From the NCBI GenBank assembly GCA_947471745.1, contig CANJKZ010000768.1, positions 62,001 to 126,000 of the forward strand: DNA of 64,000 nt. Reading direction: 5' to 3'. Shown one piece after another: positions 56,666 through 64,000 of the stretch. The notes beneath the pieces were generated by a model. It was not told the DNA's origin. It made no database searches and saw only the letters and a program-made list of their open reading frames with translations. How positions within the stretch are numbered: position 1 is the stretch's first letter; each line of letters starts with the position of its first letter. This stretch comes from Closterium sp. Naga37s-1. Taxonomy: Eukaryota > Streptophyta > Zygnematophyceae > Desmidiales > Closteriaceae. The translations under genes and the position numbers were made by a program.

Positions 56666-59600
56666 CTATAATATACATGGCAATATAGCCCTTCTGAGCT
56701 GCGGATAGTCAGGGAATTTTGCGATATAGCGTTCATGGGTTTCTAATGCAGATAAAGTCAAGTTGGAAACCTGCAGGACGACATGCCATACGTTTGAGAG
56801 AAAAGACAGCGGATACAAATGAAATGGAAGAAAGGGGAAGAGGAGCAGCACAAGGACAACCAGACCAAAACACCCACACAATGCGATGCGAATCCATAAG
56901 AAGTGTGCTGATGTGCGTGCATGCCCACTACACAGTACCCCTAAAATGGGGTCGGCATGTCAGCATATCATACCAAACACAAAGAAAAACTACCGATATA
57001 CATAGCACCCATGGAAAGATGAGCGGCAGCATGGAGTGCAGTGCATATAAAGCCATCAAAACACGGAGAGAGCACAGCAATTTCGTCTACACCCGAGTGT
57101 GTAAGAAAAGGTTGTACTTACCACCCACGCAAACATGAGCAGCAATGTTGAGTCAAGTATCCTGGATCCAAGTGATAGGAGTAAACCCAAGTATATCACC
57201 TGGTTGTGGGAGAGAGAGAGAGAGGAGCGAGAGCGAGAGCGAGAGCGAGAGCGAGAGAGAGGATATTATTGACGCTGACTTGTTTCACTTGTCATCAAAG
57301 TTACAAGACTAAGCCTAAGTATACCTCATGTGTAAGAAACGACAACATCAGCAAAGGCTGACTGTACAGACTGTATCAGCTTTGATGAACAGTTACAGGC
57401 ATTGCAGTTTCTTTGAGCGCTTACTGGTTTTTACCAGTATTAGAAACACTTACAATCTCTGCTAAGTAGTGTGGGCATGAGACGTGAATGAACCAGTCCC
57501 CCTGAGGTATGAAATAGCCTTTTTTGCCCCCTTGCCTCAAACTGGCCTGGACGAGTGAAGAGGGAGAGAGGAGGGAAAGGAAGGGAAGGGGGGAGAGAGT
57601 AGGGAGGCATAGGAACGAGTGTGGGCGAGAATGCGTGAACCTGCCTCGTTGAAGCACGAAGGAGTTCTGGCATTTCCATGGGTACGATACCAGAGATATT
57701 TTGCAAGGATATGCAAAAAAATCATTGGAGTTTAAAGCACTTGACGGTGCTTCAAAAGCACTTGGTAGCGGTGCAGTGTGGTAGTGGCGCTCACCAGGAT
57801 GGCATGGCATCTGTGCCGGTGCAGATTGCCCCACGCGAACACACTCCACGGGACCTTGAGGCACCTCAGTGTAGGCATATCAACACTGAATGCTTTGCTC
57901 CTCACTGTGTAGCTTACCAAAATCGCATGGCAGCGGTGCTGGTGCAGATTGCCCCACGCGAACACCCAAAAGCACTTGGTGGTGGTGCAGTGCGGTACAT
58001 CAAGATGCACAGTGGTGCTCACCAGAATTGCATGGCAGCGGTGCTGGTGCAGGTTGCCCCACGCGAACACTGCTGCTCCAACAATAAGGCATGCTATGCT
58101 TATGACATCAGCACCAGTGGTGGAGAACGGTTCAGAGGGCTCACCAGAATCGCATGGCAGCGGTGCTGGTGCAGGTTGCCCCACGCGAACACTGCTGCTC
58201 CAACAATAAGGCATGCTATGCTTATGACATCAGCACCAGTGGTGGAGAACGGTTCAGAGGGCTCACCAGAATCGCATGGCAGCGGTGCTGGTGCAGGTTG
58301 CCCCATGCGAACACTGCTGCTCCAACAATAAGGCATGCTATGCTTATGACATCAGCACCAGTGGTGGAGAACGGTTCAGAAGGTGAGACTGGACGGCCAG
58401 CAAGGAAGACGGAGAGCGGCGCAGCTATGTAGTAGCTGGTGGGGTGGGGTGGGGTGGGGGGGGGAGTAAGGGAAGGTGATAATGATGGTGACTGGAACGG
58501 GTCGGAGGACTTTTGAGACGTCTCAGGAGTAAGGGACGGTGATAATGATGGTGATGACTGGAACGGGTCGGAGGGCGTGACTGGACGAGCAGCAAGGAAG
58601 ACGGAGAGCGGAGCAGCAATGTAGTAGCTGGTGGTGGAGTGGGGTGGGGGGGAGTAAAGCGGGGGTTGGAGTGGGTGGAGGAAAGGGGATGGGTGGGGAT
58701 GGGAGGTGATGGTGATGGGGAAGACAGGTTGGAGGGCAGGGCAGAGCAGGGCAGAGCAGGGCAGAGCAGGGCAGAGCAGGACGGGCAGCAAGGAAGAAGG
58801 AGAGTGGTGCAGCAATGTAGTAGCTGGTGGGGGGGGAGAGGGAGAGGAGGAGAGGGGGGAAGGGGGTGGGCGATGTGGTCATGAAAGAACTAGGGGCAGG
58901 GCAGGACGGGCAGCAAGGAAGAAGGAGAGCTTTGAGACGTCTCAAAAGGGGCAGGGCAGGACGGGCAGCAAGGAAGAAGGAGAGCGGGGCAGCGATGTAG
59001 TAGCTGGTGGTAGGGAGGAGGGAGGGGGGGGGGGGGGGGGGGGGCGGCGGGGGGAGAGGGGCGGGGGGAGAGGAGCAGCGGCTTAGTAGCTGGTATTGGA
59101 GGGGCATGGTGGAGCAGAGGAGGGCAGAGCAGGACGGGCAGCAAGGAAGAATGAGAGCGGAGCAGCGATGTACAAGCTGGTTGTAGGGAGGAGGGAGAGG
59201 GGGGGAGTAAGCGGGGAAATAGTGATGGCGATGAAAGAATAGGGAACTGGCGAGGAAGAAAGAGAGTGGAGCAGCAATGTGCTAGCTGGTTGTAGGGAGG
59301 AGGGAGGGGGGGGGAGTAAGCGGGGAAATAGTGATGGCGATGAAAGAATAGGGAACTGGCGAGGAAGAAAGAGAGTGGAGCAGCAATGTGCTAGCTGGTG
59401 GTGGGGTTGGGAAAGGGGGGGAGGGGCGGGGGGAGAGGGGCGGGGGGAGAGGAGCAGCGGCTTAGTAGCTGGTATTGGAGAGGCATGGTGGAGCAGAGGA
59501 GGGCAGAGCAGGACGAGCAGCAAGGAAGAATGAGAGCGGAGCAGCGATGTACTAGCTGGTTGTAGGGAGGAGGGAGGGGGGGGGGAGGGGAGTAAGCGGG

Positions 59601-62600
59601 GAAATAGTGATGGCGATGAAAGAATAGGGAACTGGCGAGGAAGAAAGAAAGTGGAGCAGCAATGTGCTAGATGGTGGTCGGGTTGGGAAAGGGGGGGAGG
59701 GGATGGTGGTGGGATGGGGAGGAGGAGGTAGGCAGAGACATGCATGTGAGACGATGTTGGGGAGGGAGGGGGAAAGGGCAGTGGACTCCCACAGCCGCCT
59801 GGAGAGATGCAGATGGAAGAGGAGCGAGTGGACAGGTGCCCCGTGCAGCACTTGGTGCAGCAGACGCTGCAATGCTTGGAAACCCATACCATCTCCAGAA
59901 GGTAGGTAGGGACAGACAATACACTCACCAGAGGCCGAGCAGGTAGGCTGAGACGTGCATGCGGGAGGAGGGTGGTGAGGAGGAGAGGGTGGTGGACTCC
60001 CACAGCCGCCTGGAGAGATGCAGATGGAAGAGGAGCGAGTGGACAGGCACTTGGTGCAATGAGTCGAGTTTTGAGTCGACTCAAAACTCGACTCAGATGG
60101 AAGAGGAGCGAGTGGACAGGCACTTGGTGCAATGAGTCGAGTTTTGAGTCGACTCAAAACTCGACTCAGATGGAAGAGGAGCGAGTGGACAGGCACTTGG
60201 TGCAATGAGTCGAGTTTTGAGTCGACTCAAAACTCGACTCAGATGGAAGAGGAGCGAGTGGACAGGCACTTGGTGCAATGAGTCGAGTTTTGAGTCGACT
60301 CAAAACTCGACTCAGATGGAAGAGGAGCGAGTGGACAGGCACTTGGTGCAATGAGTCGAGTTTTGAGTCGACTCAAAACTCGACTCAGATGGAAGAGGAG
60401 CGAGTGGACAGGCACTTGGTGCAATGAGTCGAGTTTTGAGTCGACTCAAAACTCGACTCAGATGGAAGAGGAGCGAGTGGACAGGCACTTGGTGCAATGA
60501 GTCGAGTTTTGAGTCGACTCAAAACTCGACTCAGATGGATGAGGAGCGAGTGGACAGGCACTTGGTGCAATGAGTCGAGTTTTGAGTCGACTCAAAACTC
60601 GACTCAGATGGAAGAGGAGCGAGTGGACAGGCACTTGGTGCAATGAGTCGAGTTTTGAGTCGACTCAAAACTCGACTCAGATGGAAGAGGAGCGAGTGGA
60701 CAGGCACTTGGTGCAATGAGTCGAGTTTTGAGTCGACTCAAAACTCGACTCAGATGGAAGAGGAGCGAGTGGACAGGCACTTGGTGCAATGAGTCGAGTT
60801 TTGAGTCGACTCAAAACTCGACTCAGATGGAAGAGGAGCGAGTGGACAGGCACTTGGTGCAATGAGTCGAGTTTTGAGTCGACTCAAAACTCGACTCAGA
60901 TGGAAGAGGAGCGAGTGGACAGGCACTTGGTGCAATGAGTCGAGTTTTGAGTCGACTCAAAACTCGACTCAGATGGAAGAGGAGCGAGTGGACAGGCACT
61001 TGGTGCAATGAGTCGAGTTTTGAGTCGACTCAAAACTCGACTCAGATGGAAGAGGAGCGAGTGGACAGGCACTTGGTGCAATGAGTCGAGTTTTGAGTCG
61101 ACTCAAAACTCGACTCAGATGGAAGAGGAGCGAGTGGACAGGCACTTGGTGCAATGAGTCGAGTTTTGAGTCGACTCAAAACTCGACTCAGATGGAAGAG
61201 GAGCGAGTGGACAGGCACTTGGTGCAATGAGTCGAGTTTTGAGTCGACTCAAAACTCGACTCAGATGGAAGAGGAGCGAGTGGACAGGCACTTGGTGCAA
61301 TGAGTCGAGTTTTGAGTCGACTCAAAACTCGACTCAGATGGATGAGGAGCGAGTGGACAGGCACTTGGTGCAATGAGTCGAGTTTTGAGTCGACTCAAAA
61401 GTCGACTCAGATGGAAGAGGAGCGAGTGGACAGGCACTTGGTGCAATGAGTCGAGTTTTGAGTCGACTCAAAACTCGACTCAGATGGAAGAGGAGCGAGT
61501 GGACAGGCACTTGGTGCAATGAGTCGAGTTTTGAGTCGACTCAAAAGTCGACTCAGATGGAAGAGGAGCGAGTGGACAGGCACTTGGTGCAATGAGTCGA
61601 GTTTTGAGTCGACTCAAAACTCGACTCAGATGGAAGAGGAGCGAGTGGACAGGCACTTGGTGCAATGAGTCGAGTTTTGAGTCGACTCAAAACTCGACTC
61701 AGATGGAAGAGGAGCGAGTGGACAGGCACTTGGTGCAATGAGTCGAGTTTTGAGTCGACTCAAAACTCGACTCAGATGGAAGAGGAGCGAGTGGACAGGC
61801 ACTTGGTGCAATGAGTCGAGTTTTGAGTCGACTCAAAACTCGACTCAGATGGATGAGGAGCGAGTGGACAGGCACTTGGTGCAATGAGTCGAGTTTTGAG
61901 TCGACTCAAAACTCGACTCAGATGGAAGAGGAGCGAGTGGACAGGCACTTGGTGCAATGAGTCGAGTTTTGAGTCGACTCAAAACTCGACTCAGATGGAA
62001 GAGGAGCGAGTGGACAGGCACTTGGTGCAATGAGTCGAGTTTTGAGTCGACTCAAAACTCGACTCAGATGGAAGAGGAGCGAGTGGACAGGCACTTGGTG
62101 CAATGAGTCGAGTTTTGAGTCGACTCAAAACTCGACTCAGATGGAAGAGGAGCGAGTGGACAGGCACTTGGTGCAATGAGTCGAGTTTTGAGTCGACTCA
62201 AAACTCGACTCAGATGGAAGAGGAGCGAGTGGACAGGCACTTGGTGCAATGAGTCGAGTTTTGAGTCGACTCAAAACTCGACTCAGATGGAAGAGGAGCG
62301 AGTGGACAGGCACTCAGTGACTTTTGAGTCGACTCAAAAGGCACTCAGTGCAGCAGCTGACGCAGTTTCGACTATGGACTCCTCCCACTCGCAGCAGTCT
62401 GGCAAAGTGCATTCTCTTCTATAGCGGGGATATGATGCTGCCGGTCTTTCCCTGTCCACTGAAACTCATATACCGCCCACAGTCCACTCACCAGAGGCCA
62501 AGGAGATAGGCAGAGACGTGCATGTGAGACGATGGTGGGGAGACAGAGAAGGTTGTAGACTCCCATAGTCGATCAGAAGGGAGTAATAGACAGTCACTCA

Positions 62601-64000
62601 CCATAGGCCAATGAGGTATGATGAGACGAGCCACGTGCACACAGCACTCACCAGAGGCCGAGGAGGTAGGCTGAGACGTGCATGTGAGACGATGTTGGGG
62701 AGACAGAGAGGGTTGTAGACTCCCATAGACGTCTGGCGAGATGCAGATGGAAGAGGAGCGAGTGAACAGGTGCTCGGTGCAGCAGACGCTGCAATGCTTG
62801 AACGCTGCTGGTGGGTGTGGTGGTGGTGCCAGGTGTGCTTGTAGCGATGCTTTCGCTGCTGCTGTTATAGCTGCTGTTACCGCTGCTGCTGCTGAGAGCA
62901 CTGAAGCTTATACGAAGTTCAGTGTTGAGGAATGAGGTTACATGCGAGGGAGCAGAGAGGGCGAGAATGAGGAGTGCAAGGTTGAAGGCGAATCCGACCA
63001 TGTAGAAATGAGAGAAGCAGCGGTGAGGCACTGTGAGTTGCTGTTGAGAGGAGGTTGGGATTGGAGGGGGAGAAGGAGAGAAGAAAGAAGAGCAGTGAGC
63101 GCGAGAATGAGGAGTGCAAGGTTGAAGGCGAATCCGACCATGTAGAAATGGGAGAACCAGCGATGGGGAACGGTCATGTGCTGGCAGGAATGGTTTGGGC
63201 AAGAAGGGGGAGCGAAAAAGGAGAAGGAAAGGGAGAGGGAGAGGGGGGAGAGAATGGGAGCGAGGAGTGCAAGGTTGAAGGAAAGTCCGACAATGTAGAA
63301 GTGAGAGAACCAGCGATGGGGAACGGTAGGAGAAAAGAGGAGAAAAGAGGGGAAAAGAGAGAAAAAGAGGGGGGGAAGGAGAGGGAGCAGTGAGGGCGAA
63401 GGCGAGCAGTGCAAGGTTGAAGGCGAATCCGGGGATGTAAAAGTGGGAGAAGTAGCGATGGAAAAAGGTCATGTGCTGGCAGGGATGGTTTGGGAAGAAG
63501 GAGAGAAGGAGAGAATGAGAGAATGAGAGAAGAAGGAGAAAGGCGACGGGAGAGAGAGGAAGAAAGGGATTGGGATATGGGTGATTCCACGCCTCTTTGG
63601 AGGGTAGGACCGCTTTGGGTGATTCCACGCCCAGCAGGACTTTGAGCTTTGAAGCGACTTAGAACCAATACAACTCACATGCAGAGAGGCGAATATCGGT
63701 GACGCCAGGAGACGTTCCGTGTTTACTGGTAGGACCGCTTTGGGTGATTCCTCGTCCGGCTAGACTTTGAGTTTTGAGACGACTGGAAACTAAAACTAAC
63801 TCAACTCACCCGGAGAGAGGCAAATCTCGACGACGCGGGGGATTTCACGGGTTTGCTGGAAGAGCCGCTTTGGGTGATTCCTCGACCGGCCAGAATCCGC
63901 ATGAGATGGCGGAGGGGAGTAAGCACGGGGAGAGGCAGGAGCGCGAGGATGACTGGGAGAGCGATGATTGCCCAGAAGCAGCGGAGGAGGGAGATTACGA
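56666..64000 (-). CDS. Polyprenol reductase (steroid 5-alpha-reductase family, SRD5A3/PPRD-like), 5' end outside window
   Basis: ER membrane enzyme needed to make dolichol for N-glycosylation. Exons in gene order: 63810 to the window edge (VILALLPLPVLTPL, GRGITQSGSSSK, RFASLR); TVPHRWFSHFYMVGFAFNLA; QALQRLLHRAPVHSLLFHLH; SHMHVSAYLLGLW; YYIAAPLSFFLAARP; TTGADVISIACLIVGAAVFA with WGNLHQHRCHAIL; 57454-57546 (ASLRQGGKKGYFIPQGDWFI, then HVSCPHYLAEI); 57122-57199 (VIYLGLLLSLGS and LLLMFAWV); 56666-56770 (NLTLSALETHERYIAKFPDY to the stop). The last three join exactly in phase 0. The order matches SRD5A3: HxxxCHxIL, GDWF and PxYLAE in the C-terminal catalytic half. Echoes: HRWFSHFY exon about four, HVSAYLLG about five, YYIAAPLS about ten, WGNLHQHRC about five, QALQRLL exon two plus 31 fragments in the palindrome array. 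Confidence 0.85.
57211..57262. repeat. GAGA/GAGCGA microsatellite
   Basis: AGAGAGAGAGAG followed by five GAGCGA-type units, in the intron upstream of the penultimate polyprenol reductase exon. Confidence 0.95.
57777..58380 (-). repeat. Five echoes of the WGNLHQHRCHAIL exon
   Basis: Three near-identical 120-bp units (about 58025-58380) carry the whole exon with donor; two older partial copies lie at 57777-57843 and 57915-57960. Confidence 0.93.
58511..58525. repeat. ACGT-centred palindrome between about 45-bp direct repeats
   Basis: TTTTGAGACGTCTCA (TGAGACGTCTCA is perfect). The segment GGAGTAAGGGAAGGTGATAA with TGGAACGGGTCGGAGG occurs on both sides (58463-58508 and 58525-58573) with small differences. 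Confidence 0.92.
58931..58946. repeat. ACGT-centred palindrome between identical 38-bp direct repeats
   Basis: TTTGAGACGTCTCAAA. GGGGCAGGGCAGGACGGGCA with AGCAAGGAAGAAGGAGAGC precedes it (58893-58930) and follows it (58948-58985) without a mismatch, and truncates a YYIAAPLS exon echo. Confidence 0.96.
60060..62285. repeat. 31-copy, 73-bp array with a 36-bp perfect palindrome in every unit
   Basis: Each unit is a 36-bp palindrome (TGAGTCGAG, core TTTTGAGTCGACTCAAAA, CTCGACTCA) plus a constant 37-bp piece of the QALQRLL/VHSLLFHLH exon (GATGGAAGAGGAGCGAGTGG and on). Palindromes start at 60060 and every 73 bp to 62250. Only a few single-base variants are visible (GATGGATGAG, AAAAGTCGAC), so the array is young or homogenised. 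Confidence 0.98.
62321..62340. repeat. 20-bp palindrome closing the array
   Basis: CTTTTGAGTCGACTCAAAAG, flanked by GGCACTCAGTG at 62309-62319 and 62340-62350. Confidence 0.94.
62940..63475 (-). repeat. Four echoes of the HRWFSHFY exon
   Basis: Copies around 62980-63030 (degraded), 63115-63175, 63268-63330 and 63418-63470; three keep an open frame and an acceptor such as TGCCAG|CACATGACC. Confidence 0.88.
63590..63800 (-). repeat. Echoes of the polyprenol reductase exon 1 end with a degenerate palindrome
   Basis: GACCGCTTTGGGTGATTCC recurs at about 63608 and 63733 and matches the real exon at about 63858. Each echo carries GACTTTGAG and a decayed TTTTGAGACGACTGGAAA-like sequence. Confidence 0.75.

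Larger units (their letters stand above)
58395..59680 (-). repeat. About ten echoes of the YYIAAPLSFFLAARP exon
   Basis: GGGCAGCAAGGAAGAAGGAG with GCAGCRATGTAGTAGCTGGT recurs with variation around 58402, 58580, 58782, 58955, 59130, 59240, 59355, 59510 and 59635, plus truncated copies. A 21-G run lies at 59024-59044. Confidence 0.88.

Noticed and set aside
60093-62249. Series of identical 61-codon minus ORFs
   Set aside because: Each spans the palindrome array unit; they are shadows of the satellite. The fragment derives from the polyprenol reductase exon.
60060-62285. CRISPR-like array (36-bp repeat, 37-bp spacer, 31 copies)
   Set aside because: The 'spacers' are all the same exon fragment, the repeat is a full palindrome, there are no cas genes and the DNA is eukaryotic. 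It is a satellite.
28731-62340. Palindromes as sequencing adapter or linker contamination
   Set aside because: I considered this seriously because linker sequences can be palindromic and overlap-flanked. Three different centres, variable arm extensions, diverged flanking duplicates and a homogeneous 31-unit array make it less likely; raw reads would settle it.
1-64000. tRNA, rRNA and small nuclear RNA genes
   Set aside because: I looked for cloverleaf and conserved snRNA motifs while reading and saw none convincing; a covariance-model scan would be needed to exclude them.

Overview
Organism. This is eukaryotic nuclear DNA. The genes are spread out on both strands and are rich in introns with GT..AG ends. 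A plastid-type transit peptide precedes an FAD oxidoreductase, and there are a plant-type cytochrome c oxidase subunit 5b, a PR-1-like CAP protein ending in a plant-type CAPE motif, a plant-like polyprenol reductase and F-box/LRR genes. I infer a green-lineage organism, most likely a streptophyte alga; the sequence alone does not fix the species.

Layout. 1-1734 (+): 3' part of a DCC/DUF393 thiol-disulfide-oxidoreductase-like gene. 2432-8060 (-): two tandem F-box/LRR genes, the second damaged. 9196-13201 (+): AYR1-like short-chain dehydrogenase. 14584-36843 (+): a tandem segmental duplication with unit [unknown gene X] - [repeat-rich secreted CAP gene] - [SF3A2]. Copy 1 has an intact CAP domain but only a 5' fragment of SF3A2. 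Copy 2 has a broken X, a PIF/Harbinger transposon, a CAP gene that has lost its CAP domain, and the complete SF3A2 splicing-factor gene. 40090-42556 (+): an unrecognised low-complexity protein. 43251-44173 (-): a secreted cystatin-like protein. 45655-52560 (-): plastid FAD oxidoreductase. 52716-53250: a long foldback element. 54299-56132 (+): COX5b. 56666-64000 (-): polyprenol reductase, 5' end cut by the window edge.

Two genome-wide oddities dominate. First, almost every multi-exon gene contains 'exon echoes': tandem, diverged copies of an exon or exon boundary with its splice sites, from 2 to about 12 copies, sometimes condensed into minisatellites of splice acceptors (35299-36112) or donors (48889-49008, 49273-49398). 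Second, a family of short perfect palindromes of the form (T)TTTGAG-NCGN-CTCAAA(A), with centre TCGA, GCGC or ACGT, sits at or very near the junction between two copies of a tandemly duplicated segment at about ten separate loci, and culminates in a 31-copy array of a 73-bp unit at 60060-62285. The repeated association of palindrome and flanking direct duplication suggests a single duplication or insertion mechanism that I do not recognise.

The genes are ordinary housekeeping or secreted-protein genes with no shared pathway. There are no operons, RNA genes or CRISPR arrays that I can support.
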